Shown in pieces: positions 52,493 to 61,520 of a stretch of 64,000 nt of DNA (within the stretch, counting starts at the first letter, position 1; every line of letters starts with the position of its first letter). This stretch comes from a bacterium. Its GTDB lineage: Bacteria; Krumholzibacteriota; Krumholzibacteriia; LZORAL124-64-63. The stretch lies in the NCBI GenBank assembly GCA_016712675.1, contig JADJQR010000001.1, positions 2,046,001 to 2,110,000 on the forward strand, written 5' to 3'. Position numbers and translations under genes: made by a program. A model generated the notes under the pieces. That model was not told the DNA's origin. It saw only the letters and a list, made by a program, of their open reading frames with translations, and did no database searches.

Positions 52493-53114
52493 ACTCTGCC
52501 GGGGAGCGTCGGCGTCCTGGCGGGCCCTGGAACTGGGCTGCGGCGACGGCCAGATGCGGGCGCACGTACGCGCCGCCGGTGCCTGGTGCGCCGGCCTGGA
52601 CTGCGCGCCCCGCGGCCTGGCAGCCGCCGTCGATGTCCGCGGTGATGCCCGCCACCCGCCGCTGCGGGCCCGTTCGCTGGATCTGGTCCTGGCGGCCAAC
52701 CTGGTCCGCCATCTGGTCCCCGGCGATCCGGAGTTGCGGTTCCTCGCCTCCTGGCTGGAGCTGTTGCGACCGGGCGGTTCGGTGTTCGTGCTGGAGGATG
52801 AGCCGTCATCCGGGGCCGCGGCCGCCAACCATCGCGACCTCCAAGCGCTCCTGGCCCGGTTGGCCCCGACGGCGCGCGGGCCCTTGCTGGCCAAAGATAC
52901 ATTCGAGACCTTGTTGCCCGCGCACCTGCGCAGGTGCGTCGTGGCCGGTGGCACCGAAGCCAACCGGTGGCGGCAGGACGCGGCCGCTGCCATGGCGATG
53001 CTCGCCAGTGGACACCCGCGCGCGGGCGGGGAAGCGGACCGCTTGCTGTCGGCGATCCGCCGGCACGGACTGGAGTGCGGCCGCATGTGGTGGCTGCGCC
53101 TGCAGGCCGAATGA
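52449..53114 (+). CDS. SAM-dependent methyltransferase
   Basis: A 221-residue class I methyltransferase: SAM motif I ALELGCGDGQMRAHV, an acidic post-I strand GLDCAPRGL, VRGDARHPPLRARSLDLVLAANLVRHL and LLRPGGSVFVLEDEPSSG. The substrate is unknown; in this position a sugar or glycan-lipid methylation is plausible. Its start lies inside the 3' end of the WecA-like gene (44-bp overlap). Confidence 0.78.
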   Translation: MHRLSFDPVPATITELCRGASASWRALELGCGDGQMRAHVRAAGAWCAGLDCAPRGLAAAVDVRGDARHPPLRARSLDLVLAANLVRHLVPGDPELRFLASWLELLRPGGSVFVLEDEPSSGAAAANHRDLQALLARLAPTARGPLLAKDTFETLLPAHLRRCVVAGGTEANRWRQDAAAAMAMLASGHPRAGGEADRLLSAIRRHGLECGRMWWLRLQAE

Positions 53115-53127
53115 ACCGATAGGCGAC

Positions 53128-53172
53128 GGACCGACAGACGATGGACCGACAAGCAAGGGACCGACAAGGCGT
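53128..53172 (+). repeat. Three 15-bp tandem repeats in an intergenic gap
   Basis: Units at 53128, 53143 and 53158 each begin GGACCGACA and differ mainly in the last six bases. A related GGCGACGGACC segment precedes them. They fill the gap before the next start codon. Confidence 0.75.
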
Positions 53173-53203
53173 GAAGCGACGAGTCCGGACGGGGAGGGGC
53201 GGC

Positions 53204-54502
53204 ATGGCGCGACGCAGGCGCGGCGTTCTGATGGTCACGCTGGTCGGGGCGCTGGCTGGCCTGGCCTTCCTGACGGCTGGACAACCGGGTGCGGTGGATT
53301 GGCGTCGCCTGCGCGCCGTGGCCTTGCACAGTGACGATTGGGGTTTGGCGGGCTTCGTGCCGTCGGTCGACGCCTGGGTCGGCTTGGACAGGGCAGCCCT
53401 GTCTCCTGGGCGCTTCCCGGACGTCTACTGGAATTCGACGCTCGAGGACAGCGCCTGCGTGGCCCGGTTGGCGGCGGTTTTGGCCGGCGGCCGCGGGCGC
53501 GACGGGCGCCCGGCCGTCCTGCAGCCGAACTACGTGGTGTCGGCGCTGGACTGGACCGGCGGACAGTGGGTCCGGCGAGACCTGCCCGACTTCCCGGAGA
53601 CCTACCGACGGCCCGGGCTGTGGCAGGCGATGGCCGAAGCCATGTGGGCCGGGGTTTGGTATCCCGAGTACCATGCGGCCTGGCATTACGACCCGCAACG
53701 GCGACGTCAGGCGGTCGCTGCCGGCGGCGTGGCCCTGGCGGCGGCCGAACGGGGGGTCATGCTCTTCCCGGGCAGCGAAGCGGCGCGGGAATTGGGCCCG
53801 TGGCGTCCGACCTCCGAACTTGCCGCGGAGCTCGATGCCGGACTGGCCGTGTTCACGGCGGCCTTCGGACGGGGTCCGGGTTCCATCATCGCACCTGATT
53901 ACACCTGGGATGGCCGCTGCGAGGACCTGTGGGAATCCCGGGGGCTGACCGTGATCCAGGCCAAACGCGAGCAGCGCCACCCGGGTCTGCCGCCGGGCGC
54001 TGGTGGCCGGGTGCTCAAGGTCCTGGATCGGCAGTGGTCGCGGGCGCGCCATCGCGGCCGGATCTACCTCGAGCGCAATTGCCGGTTGGAGCCGGCACAG
54101 GCGCCTGACGCGGGTGCGGTTGTGGCGGCGTGCCTGGATCAGACGCGGCGCGCTTGGCGGTGCGGAGAGCCAGCCATCGTCGAGACCCACCGCGTGAATT
54201 TCGCGCACGGCGACGCGGCCGTGGCTGCGGCCGGACGCGAGGCCTTGGCCGTCTATCTTGCCGGGCTGGCAGGGCTGGGGGAGACGGGCCCGGTATTCCT
54301 GGTCGATGCCGAGATCGCCTCCCTGGTTCGCCGGGGGACAAGCCTGGTCGAGGCTGGCGACGTCCTGGTGGCACGAAACGGCACCCGTTCGCGGCGCCTG
54401 GCGATCCCGGTCGCGCCGGCGGGTCCGCCGAAGGGGACGGTAGCGTTGTACCTGCTCGAAGGAGGGTTCCAGGGCCTGGTGGCGGCCGGGCGTTCTCGCT
54501 GA
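53204..54502 (+). CDS. Membrane-anchored protein, possibly polysaccharide deacetylase-like
   Basis: A 432-residue protein with a basic N-terminus and one transmembrane or signal helix (about 7-28). The rest looks like one alpha/beta domain with ALHSDDWGLAGF early, LQPNYVVSALDW, WHYDPQRRRQ, SIIAPDYTWDGRCEDLW and ETHRVNFAHGD late. An early Asp-Asp and a late His-Arg are reminiscent of NodB-fold deacetylases or hydrolases found in surface polysaccharide loci, but canonical motifs (TFDDG, HxxxH) are absent, so the assignment is tentative. GGGGAGGGG precedes the ATG. It is the last gene of the glycan cluster. Confidence 0.6.
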   Translation: MARRRRGVLMVTLVGALAGLAFLTAGQPGAVDWRRLRAVALHSDDWGLAGFVPSVDAWVGLDRAALSPGRFPDVYWNSTLEDSACVARLAAVLAGGRGRDGRPAVLQPNYVVSALDWTGGQWVRRDLPDFPETYRRPGLWQAMAEAMWAGVWYPEYHAAWHYDPQRRRQAVAAGGVALAAAERGVMLFPGSEAARELGPWRPTSELAAELDAGLAVFTAAFGRGPGSIIAPDYTWDGRCEDLWESRGLTVIQAKREQRHPGLPPGAGGRVLKVLDRQWSRARHRGRIYLERNCRLEPAQAPDAGAVVAACLDQTRRAWRCGEPAIVETHRVNFAHGDAAVAAAGREALAVYLAGLAGLGETGPVFLVDAEIASLVRRGTSLVEAGDVLVARNGTRSRRLAIPVAPAGPPKGTVALYLLEGGFQGLVAAGRSR

Positions 54503-54582
54503 CATCGGTCCGGCGTCGGTCTTCGAACATGGCCTGTCAATTATGATTATTTTGAGAGGCGGACGTGGCTACTTTTGTGTCA

Positions 54583-54611
54583 TTGACCAATTTTGCCGTC
54601 TTTGGTATAGT
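54583..54611 (+). promoter_or_regulatory. Strong promoter of the gingipain-like protease gene
   Basis: TTGACC (54583-54588), a 17-nt spacer and TATAGT (54606-54611), in an A/T-rich island (about 54535-54620) that stands out from the G+C-rich surroundings. The start point would be near 54618. Confidence 0.7.
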
Positions 54612-54617
54612 CTAGGG

Positions 54618-54866
54618 ACCGCCCACGGGAGCATTCGCACCAACTTCGGCGCTTGGCCGCTGCGGGAACACGATTCCCGCCCAGCGGTCGATCGGGAGGA
54701 AGCCAGGTCTCTCTGTTAACGAGCAGCAGTCCCGGTATTTGAACGGCAGCCACCCGTTCGGTACTCGGGCAGGATCGACCAGAGGTTCCCGAGGTTCGCG
54801 CCTCGTCACGACTGTTGACGTCACCGTCCGTTCATTCGGGCGTTCGCCCCGACCGGAGGCCAGCAG
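54618..54866 (+). other. About 250-nt structured 5' leader
   Basis: No gene is seen between the promoter and the protease start. The leader holds a strong hairpin at 54657-54687: CCGCTG-CGGGAA, loop CACGA, TTCCCG, a CC bulge and CAGCGG. A second small stem CGAGG/CCTCG lies near 54810. The leader ends with GGAGG before the ATG. I recognise no known riboswitch class. Confidence 0.45.
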
Positions 54867-57800
54867 ATGAATGCGTCCGTCATCCGTGTCTTGTCCCGCT
54901 TCGCCCTCGCGGGCACGCTCGCGATCCTGGCTCCCCTCAGCGCCCTGGGCGCCGGTGCGGGCGTCGTGGTCCATGAAGGTTCGTTCGCGGCGCGCGATCT
55001 CGCCTGGGAGCGCGATCGCGACGGCGCGGCCTATCCCGCGCTGCCCGGTCTGCGCGGCATCGATGATCCCGGCAGCCCACGCCTGCCGTTGCAGACGCTG
55101 CTGTTGCTCGTGCCAGCTGACGCGAACGTCGTCGACGCCTGGATCGAGCCGCTGCAGACGCACGCCGAGAAGGTCCCCGGCCCGCTGGCGCGGGGCGAGG
55201 CCCTGTTCACCGACACCGGCGGGAAGGTGTTGACCAAGCGCCTTCCCGATGACGGTGCGACCTACCCGGCCGCCTGGGGTCGCTTCGCCGGCACCCACAC
55301 CTGGCGCGGCTACCGCCTGCTCGCCGTCGAGGTCTATCCCCTGCGGCAGGCCGGCGAGGGCGACGAGATCACGCTGGAGTTCCTGGACCGCTACGCGGTA
55401 CGCGTCGCCTACGGCGCGACGCCGCCCTCTGACGACATGGCCATTCGCGGCCGTCTGTCCGCGGCCGAGGTGAAGGCGAACAACGACATGCTGGCACGCC
55501 TGGTGGCCAACCCCGGCGAACTTGCCGGCTACCGGCGCGAACACGGCGTGGCCGTGGCGACGCCAGCCGGCGGCTTCAGTCCCGACAAGACGCCTAGCTT
55601 GTCCGGCAGCGCGGTCGAGTACCTGATCATCACGAACGAGGCGATGAAGCCGGCGTTCGAGGTGCTGGCGGCCCACAAGACGGCCCAGGGTCTGCCGACG
55701 GTCGTCGCCACGCACGAGTTCATCGAGGCGAACTACCGGCAAGGCGCGGATCTGCAGGAATCGGTGCGGATGTTCATCCGCGACGCCTACGAGAAGTGGG
55801 GTTTGGAGTATGTGCTGCTGGGTGGCGACTCGGACGTCCTGCCTCCGCGCTACGTGATCAATTCCTTCTACCCTATCAGCGGTTCCACGGCGATCCCCTG
55901 CGATCTGTACTTCGCGTGTCTTGACGGCAGCTGGAACGCGGACGGGGACCATCTCTATGGCGAACCGGTCACCGCCACGACCACGGGTGACCTGGCCGAC
56001 TTCGCCGAGGAGGTCTACATCGGGCGCGCAGCGGTCTCGACGCCGGAAGCCGCGACCGTCTTCGTGAACAAGGTGATCGGCTACGAGGGTGTGCCCGCGG
56101 GCGCCGCCTGGACGAACCGCGCGCTGTTCGCGGCCGAGGTGCTGTTCCCGGAGGACTTCCAGCACGAGGGTTACATCATCCTGGACGGCGCGAAGTTCGC
56201 CCACGAGCAGATCGTCAACCACATCCAGCCGTGCACCGACATGGAGTACACCCGGATGTACGAGACCGACCTGCAGTACCCGCGTGACGCGGGTCTGACG
56301 CGGGCGGCATTGGTCGACACGCTGGACACCGGCCACTACGGCATCGTCAACCAGATCGGCCACGGCTACTACTTCAACATGTCTGTTGGCGACGCGAACT
56401 TCATGACGACCGACGCCGACAACCTGACCAACGCCGGGCGCCCGTTCATGATCTACGCGCTCAACTGCGCCTCGGCCGCCTTCGACAACAGTTGTCTGCT
56501 CGAGCGGTTCGTGCAGAACCCGGGCGGCGGTGCCGTCTGCTCGATCGGGTCGGTTCGCGCGGCATTCCCGAACAACTCGAACGCCTACCAGCAGGAGTTC
56601 TTCAGCGAGTTGTACTGTACGGCGGAGAACCGCGTCGGCCGTCTGCTGGCGCTGAGTCGGCTGCCGTTCATCGGGTTGACGGCCAACAATTACGTCGACC
56701 GCTGGACGTTCGAGAACTACACGCTGCTCGGGGATCCGACGCTGCCGATCTGGACCGGCGTTCCGCAGGCGGCGTCGGTGGCGGCTCCGGCTTCGCTCGC
56801 CGTCGGCGCGCAGGTCCTGCCGGTCACCGTCACCGTTGCCGGGATGCCCGTCGCCGGCGCGCGCGTTTGCCTGCAGAAGGCAGGCGAGGAACTGGCCTGG
56901 GGCCTGACCGATGGGGCCGGGCAGGTCAGCCTGTCCGTCCTGCCGACCAGCCCCGGTTCGGCCACCCTCACGGTGACGGGACGCAATCTGGCCCGGTACG
57001 CGGCCACGCTGCCGGTGGTCGCCGGCGGCGCCTATCTGAAGGTCGAATCCGCGTTCATCGCGGACAACGGTGTCGGGGGGAGCGACGGCAACGGGGACGG
57101 TTTCGCCGACGCGGGCGAGACCATCGCGATCTGGATGGTCCTGCGCGAGACGGGGGGCGTGCCGGCGACCGGCCTGGTCGGCACGGTCAGCTGCGCGCAG
57201 CCCGGGGTGACGATCCTGGTGCCGACGGCTTCGTTCGGGTCGGTTCTGGCGGGGGGCACCGCCCCGGCTCTGACCCCGCTCGTGGTGGCGATCGATCCGG
57301 CAGTGGTCGACGCGGCGACGCTGGTGTTCACGATGGACGTCGCGCACGGCGGCGGCAGTTCGTTGTCGGAGTGGCCCCTGACGGTGAGGGCGCCCGAGCT
57401 CGAGGTCGCCCTTCTGGACTGGGAAGACGCGACGTGGGGCGACGGGGACGGCATGCTCGAGATCGGCGAACGCCTGGGTGTGACGGTGGCCGTCAAGAAC
57501 TACGGCACCGGGGCGAGCGGCCCGGTGACCGGCGTCCTGCGGACCGACAGCGCCTTCGTGACGCGCTACGACTCGCTGGCGACCTGGGCGACCCTGGGCC
57601 TGCTGGAAGAGGGGACCGGCGGCCCCGCGTTCTCGATGGCAATCGATCCCAGCCGCAACAGTGCCGCGCGGATCGTCCTGACGGACGCTCACGGACGCAC
57701 GCTGCGGCACGACTTCACGCTGCCGCGGCCGGACACGCCGACGGGGATCAATACCGACACTTCGCTGGGCGCCGATGTCATCGCCATCTCCTGGGCGCCA

Positions 57801-59702
57801 TCGGTGGCGACGGACATCCGTGGGTATCACGTGTACCGCAGCCAGTCGGTCGATGGACCTTGGACGCGGGCCAATCAGGACCTCGTGCTGGGGTCCTCGT
57901 ACTTCGCCGACACGGGTCTGGCGCAGTTGACGACGTACTACTACAAGGTCGGCGGCGTGGACCAGTCGGGAGTGCCGAGCAACCTGTCGGCCGCGGTCAG
58001 CCGCAGCACGGCGCCGGCCGAGGCGCCGAACTTCCCGGCGGCGTTCGGCGGCGAGACCAGCAGTCCCCTGGCTGTGGGGGACGTCGACGGGGACGGGGAC
58101 CTCGAGATCGTCGTGGCAAGCAACCAGGTCTACGTTTGGCACCATAGCGGCCTGGAGCTGCTCGACGGTGACAACGACTCGCAGACGCTCGGCAATTTCA
58201 CCGATTTCGCGCCGGGCGCGGTCCTGCAGCCGGCGGCGGTCGCCCTGGCCGATCTCGATGGCGAGCCGGGCCTGGAGATGATCATCAGCGAACGGGCCCC
58301 AAATTACAGTATCCATGTCTACACGAAGACGGGCGAGGAGCTGGCCGGCTGGCCGCGCTCGCTCGAACTCCCGGTGGCCCGTGCCTGGAACTGGGCCGCG
58401 CCGGCCGTGGGAGACATTGACGGCGATGGCGAGCCCGAGATCGTGGTCAACACGCTCAATGGCACAGTCTGGGCCTGGAACGCGGACGGCAGCGAGGTGC
58501 GCGACGGGGATGCCAATCCGGCGACCTCGGGTGTCTTCTACAAGCGTGCCGGAGCCGAATACGAGTGGTCCCGCAGCGGCCCGACCCTGGTCGACCTCGA
58601 CGCGGACGGTGCGCTGGATATCGTCTTCGGCACGAAGAACGACAGCTCGGGGCTGAAGCGTGTCATGGCGCTGAAGTACGATGGGTCGTTCGTGCCCGGC
58701 TTCCCGCAGGTCGTGGACGGCGGGGTGAATACCGACGTCGTCTGCGGCGATCTGGACGGCGACGGGCAGCTCGAACTGGTTCTGTACACGACTGCGGGCA
58801 CGGTGTACGCGCTGCACGCGAACGGGACCAACTATCCGGGGTATCCGAAGTCGACGGGCCTGGCCTCGATTCCCGACTGGGTCACGGTGCCGGCATTGGG
58901 CGATATCAACGGTGACGGCTTCCTGGAGATCGTCTACGCGCCCAACCAGTCCGGCCTGATCGGCAGACTGGTGGCCCTGTCGACCAACCATGTCGCCGGT
59001 ACCAGTGGCCTGTTCGTGCCGGGTTGGCCGGCGACGTTGCCGGGCAGTTCGGAGGGCAGCCCGGTGATCGGGGACATCGACGGCAACGGCTCGCCGGAGA
59101 TCCTGCACGGGATCGGGGGCGGCGACGCGGCGGCGCCGTACAACCTGTACGCGTTCCATGCGGACGGCACGTCGGTGCCCGGCTTCCCGATCACGCTCAG
59201 TGGCCCGTTGATGAACGGCGTGACGATCACCGACCTGGATGCCGACGGCGACGTGGACATCGCCTACGCGGGTTGGGACTTCCTCTGCCACGTGTGGGAC
59301 ATGCCGTTCGCCTACGACCGTCACGCCGTGCCCTGGCCGACGTTCAAGGGCAACGTGCGCCGGACCGGGGTCTACTTCCCGGTCCAGCTGGTGGGGGTGG
59401 ACGACGGACCGGCCGTGCCCGCGGCGGCCCTGCAACTGGACCGTCCGTATCCGAACCCCTTCAACCCGACCACGAGGTTCAGCCTCTACGTCGCTGCGCG
59501 CGGCGACCTGCAGGTGGACATCTACGATGTGCAGGGACGGCGCGTGAGGGAACTCCACACCGGACCGATCGAGGCGGGCTGGCACACGCTGGTGTGGGAC
59601 GGTCGCGACGACGAGGGACGCGGGCAGGCCAGCGGCGTCTATCTGGTGCGGGCCCGCGCGGCGGGCGAGGCGAGCCTCCAGAAGATGACCCTCGTGAAAT
59701 AG
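54867..59702 (+). CDS. Giant secreted gingipain-like (C25) protease with FG-GAP repeats and sorting domain
   Basis: A 1611-residue exported protein. Signal peptide (1-29); propeptide-like region (about 30-245); C25 caspase-like protease (about 246-635) with the catalytic pair His499 (QIGHGYYF) and Cys534 (YALNCASAAF); Ig and CARDB-like beta domains (about 636-960); a fibronectin type III domain (about 962-1050; GYHVYRSQSVDGPW); a seven-bladed FG-GAP-like region (about 1065-1500; GDVDGDGDLEIVVAS, GDIDGDGEPEIVVN, GDLDGDGQLELVL, GDINGDGFLEIVY); and a C-terminal FlgD-like/T9SS-type sorting domain (PYPNPFNPTTRFSLYV, VDIYDVQGRRVREL). It likely degrades or processes extracellular protein at the surface. 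It stands alone behind a strong promoter and long leader. Confidence 0.88.
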   Translation: MNASVIRVLSRFALAGTLAILAPLSALGAGAGVVVHEGSFAARDLAWERDRDGAAYPALPGLRGIDDPGSPRLPLQTLLLLVPADANVVDAWIEPLQTHAEKVPGPLARGEALFTDTGGKVLTKRLPDDGATYPAAWGRFAGTHTWRGYRLLAVEVYPLRQAGEGDEITLEFLDRYAVRVAYGATPPSDDMAIRGRLSAAEVKANNDMLARLVANPGELAGYRREHGVAVATPAGGFSPDKTPSLSGSAVEYLIITNEAMKPAFEVLAAHKTAQGLPTVVATHEFIEANYRQGADLQESVRMFIRDAYEKWGLEYVLLGGDSDVLPPRYVINSFYPISGSTAIPCDLYFACLDGSWNADGDHLYGEPVTATTTGDLADFAEEVYIGRAAVSTPEAATVFVNKVIGYEGVPAGAAWTNRALFAAEVLFPEDFQHEGYIILDGAKFAHEQIVNHIQPCTDMEYTRMYETDLQYPRDAGLTRAALVDTLDTGHYGIVNQIGHGYYFNMSVGDANFMTTDADNLTNAGRPFMIYALNCASAAFDNSCLLERFVQNPGGGAVCSIGSVRAAFPNNSNAYQQEFFSELYCTAENRVGRLLALSRLPFIGLTANNYVDRWTFENYTLLGDPTLPIWTGVPQAASVAAPASLAVGAQVLPVTVTVAGMPVAGARVCLQKAGEELAWGLTDGAGQVSLSVLPTSPGSATLTVTGRNLARYAATLPVVAGGAYLKVESAFIADNGVGGSDGNGDGFADAGETIAIWMVLRETGGVPATGLVGTVSCAQPGVTILVPTASFGSVLAGGTAPALTPLVVAIDPAVVDAATLVFTMDVAHGGGSSLSEWPLTVRAPELEVALLDWEDATWGDGDGMLEIGERLGVTVAVKNYGTGASGPVTGVLRTDSAFVTRYDSLATWATLGLLEEGTGGPAFSMAIDPSRNSAARIVLTDAHGRTLRHDFTLPRPDTPTGINTDTSLGADVIAISWAPSVATDIRGYHVYRSQSVDGPWTRANQDLVLGSSYFADTGLAQLTTYYYKVGGVDQSGVPSNLSAAVSRSTAPAEAPNFPAAFGGETSSPLAVGDVDGDGDLEIVVASNQVYVWHHSGLELLDGDNDSQTLGNFTDFAPGAVLQPAAVALADLDGEPGLEMIISERAPNYSIHVYTKTGEELAGWPRSLELPVARAWNWAAPAVGDIDGDGEPEIVVNTLNGTVWAWNADGSEVRDGDANPATSGVFYKRAGAEYEWSRSGPTLVDLDADGALDIVFGTKNDSSGLKRVMALKYDGSFVPGFPQVVDGGVNTDVVCGDLDGDGQLELVLYTTAGTVYALHANGTNYPGYPKSTGLASIPDWVTVPALGDINGDGFLEIVYAPNQSGLIGRLVALSTNHVAGTSGLFVPGWPATLPGSSEGSPVIGDIDGNGSPEILHGIGGGDAAAPYNLYAFHADGTSVPGFPITLSGPLMNGVTITDLDADGDVDIAYAGWDFLCHVWDMPFAYDRHAVPWPTFKGNVRRTGVYFPVQLVGVDDGPAVPAAALQLDRPYPNPFNPTTRFSLYVAARGDLQVDIYDVQGRRVRELHTGPIEAGWHTLVWDGRDDEGRGQASGVYLVRARAAGEASLQKMTLVK

Positions 59703-59726
59703 GGGATCCAGCGAGGCGCTCATGCG

Positions 59727-59753
59727 GCCGCCGGGCGAAACCAGCCCGGCGGC
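59727..59753 (+). terminator. Terminator after the C25 protease gene
   Basis: GCCGCCGGGC (59727-59736) pairs with GCCCGGCGGC (59744-59753) around a 7-nt loop, 24 bp after the stop, followed by TGCTGCGTCCTTG. Confidence 0.6.
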
Positions 59754-59838
59754 TGCTGCGTCCTTGTGGGCGTAGATTGACGGGAGGGACGGGACCCCGG
59801 TAAGCTCAGCGTGCGCCAGATGGCGCCGGAGGACGAGC

Positions 59839-61485
59839 ATGGACGTGCGGCACGGGACGCGGGCGACGACGGCCGGGCGGGCGGCCTTGGGCTGGGCGCT
59901 GGCCTTGGCGCTCCTGGCCGGCTGCAGCCGGCGCGAGGGAGCGCCTCCGGCCGCGCGGGATCCGGTTCCGGTGTCGGGAGGCACGGCCCTGGTGGCGTTG
60001 GCCTCCGAACCGGACGTCCTGAACCCGCTGCTTCATGCCTCGGCCACGGCGGGGCAGGTCATTGCGGAACTGCACGACGGACTGACCGACATGGATGAGT
60101 CGCTCGAGTACGTGCCGCGCATCGCGCGCAGCTGGGACCTGGCTCCGGACAGCCTGTCGATCACCTACCACCTGAAGCCATGGCGCTGGTCGGACGGGCA
60201 ACCGCTGACCGCGCGGGATGTCGTGGAATCGCTCGGTCTGTTCAAGGACGAGCGTGTCGCGAGCCGCCGCCGCAGCCTGTACGACGCGGTGACCGGCGCT
60301 GTCGCGCTCGATGACAGCACCGTGCGCTACGACCTGGCACGGCCGCTGCCGGATCCCGTTCAGGCGACCTGGCACCATGTCCTGCCCTGGCACGTTGTCG
60401 GCGGGCTGGATCCGGCGACCGTGGCCTCCTGGTCGATCAATCGCCAGCCGCTGGCCTCGGGCGAGTTCCAACTCGAGTCCTGGGCCCCCGGGCGGGAGCT
60501 GGTGCTGACCCGCAACCCGTACTATCCGGGCAGGGCAGCGCGGTTGGAACGCGTGGTCTTCCGTATCGTGCCGGAAGAGGCGACGCGCCTGCTCATGCTC
60601 GAGACCGGGGAAGTCGACGTCGCGGACGGCGTCTCGCCCGCGGCGGCCGGCAGGCTGGAGGCGCGCGGTGACCTGCGCCTGGTGGCAACCGGGGGGCGGC
60701 GCATCTATTACCTGCAATGGAACTGCCGCAACCCCGCCCTGGCCGACGCGGGGACGCGGCGGGCGCTGTCCTTGGCGTTGGACCGCGACCGCATGGTGGC
60801 CACCCTGCTCGCCGGCTACGGGCGCACGGCCGTGGGGCCGATTCCACCCGTGATGTGGAATCATCACCGGGACCTGGCGCCGCCAGCATGCGATCCGCCG
60901 GCCGCACGGCGCGAACTGGCGGCGGCCGGTTGGACCGACAGCGACGGCGACGGCGTCCTGGAGCGGGGCGGTCGTCCGTTGAAGTTGGAGATGCTGACGC
61001 GCAGCGGCGATCCGGTGCGTGAACAGGGCGCGGTGATCATCCGGGAGAACCTGCGCGCGGTGGGTGCCGACGTCCAGGTGCGCACGATGGAACAGGTGGC
61101 CGGCCTCGAACGCGTGCGTGAAGGGCTGTTCGACGCCTATTTCGGGTTGCTGGTCGCGAACCTGCACGGGAACCCGTCGCCGTACGTGCGATCGACTGCG
61201 GTCGGCGAGTACAACCAGGGTCACTACGCCAACGCGACCGTTGATTCCCTGCTGGACACGGCACTTTCGGAACCCGATCGGCAGCGCGCGCTGCCCGCCT
61301 GGTTGCGCCTGCAGGAGGTCCTCGCCGCGGATCCTCCCTCGGCGTACCTGTTCTATCCCGATATCCTGGTGGCGGTGAACCGTCGCCTGCGTGACGTGCG
61401 CCCCCACCTGCTGTCGCCGGTCAACAACCTGGCCGAATGGTGGATCGCGCCGGCCTCAATGCGCAGAGGGAAGGTCTCCGAATGA
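59839..61485 (+). CDS. ABC transporter peptide-binding lipoprotein (family 5)
   Basis: A 548-residue solute-binding protein. A lipoprotein signal (lipobox LLAGC, Cys29) precedes the family-5 fold: LVALASEPDVLNPLLHASATAG, YHLKPWRWSDGQPLTARDVV (the diagnostic block WSDGxPxTAxDV), RNPYYPGRAARLERVVFRI and RRALSLALDRDRMVATLLAGYG. Such proteins bind oligopeptides or nickel chelates and feed an ABC importer; no permease or ATPase is encoded here, so it is an orphan in this window. GGAGG lies upstream of the ATG. Confidence 0.85.
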   Translation: MDVRHGTRATTAGRAALGWALALALLAGCSRREGAPPAARDPVPVSGGTALVALASEPDVLNPLLHASATAGQVIAELHDGLTDMDESLEYVPRIARSWDLAPDSLSITYHLKPWRWSDGQPLTARDVVESLGLFKDERVASRRRSLYDAVTGAVALDDSTVRYDLARPLPDPVQATWHHVLPWHVVGGLDPATVASWSINRQPLASGEFQLESWAPGRELVLTRNPYYPGRAARLERVVFRIVPEEATRLLMLETGEVDVADGVSPAAAGRLEARGDLRLVATGGRRIYYLQWNCRNPALADAGTRRALSLALDRDRMVATLLAGYGRTAVGPIPPVMWNHHRDLAPPACDPPAARRELAAAGWTDSDGDGVLERGGRPLKLEMLTRSGDPVREQGAVIIRENLRAVGADVQVRTMEQVAGLERVREGLFDAYFGLLVANLHGNPSPYVRSTAVGEYNQGHYANATVDSLLDTALSEPDRQRALPAWLRLQEVLAADPPSAYLFYPDILVAVNRRLRDVRPHLLSPVNNLAEWWIAPASMRRGKVSE

Positions 61486-61514
61486 TGGTCATCCGCGGGC
61501 TGATCCCGTATATT
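61486..61514 (+). promoter_or_regulatory. Promoter of the metalloprotease gene, leaderless geometry
   Basis: TGGTCA (61486-61491), a 17-nt spacer and TATATT (61509-61514); six bases (CAGGTC) then lead to the ATG at 61521. It starts one base after the previous stop codon. Confidence 0.5.
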
Positions 61515-61520
61515 CAGGTC

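Noticed and set aside
51467-54505. A 1012-codon minus-strand frame across the glycan genes
   Set aside because: It spans three real plus-strand genes and the gaps between them; composition is low-complexity Arg/Gln/His.
54612-59984. A 1790-codon open frame on the minus strand opposite the C25 protease gene
   Set aside because: It is the complement of a gene with signal peptide, catalytic residues and repeats; its translation is Arg/His/Val-rich with no domain. Long antisense frames are expected at this G+C content.
59839-61485. Dipeptide ABC transporter operon
   Set aside because: Only the binding lipoprotein is present; no permease or ATPase genes follow, so no operon is claimed.
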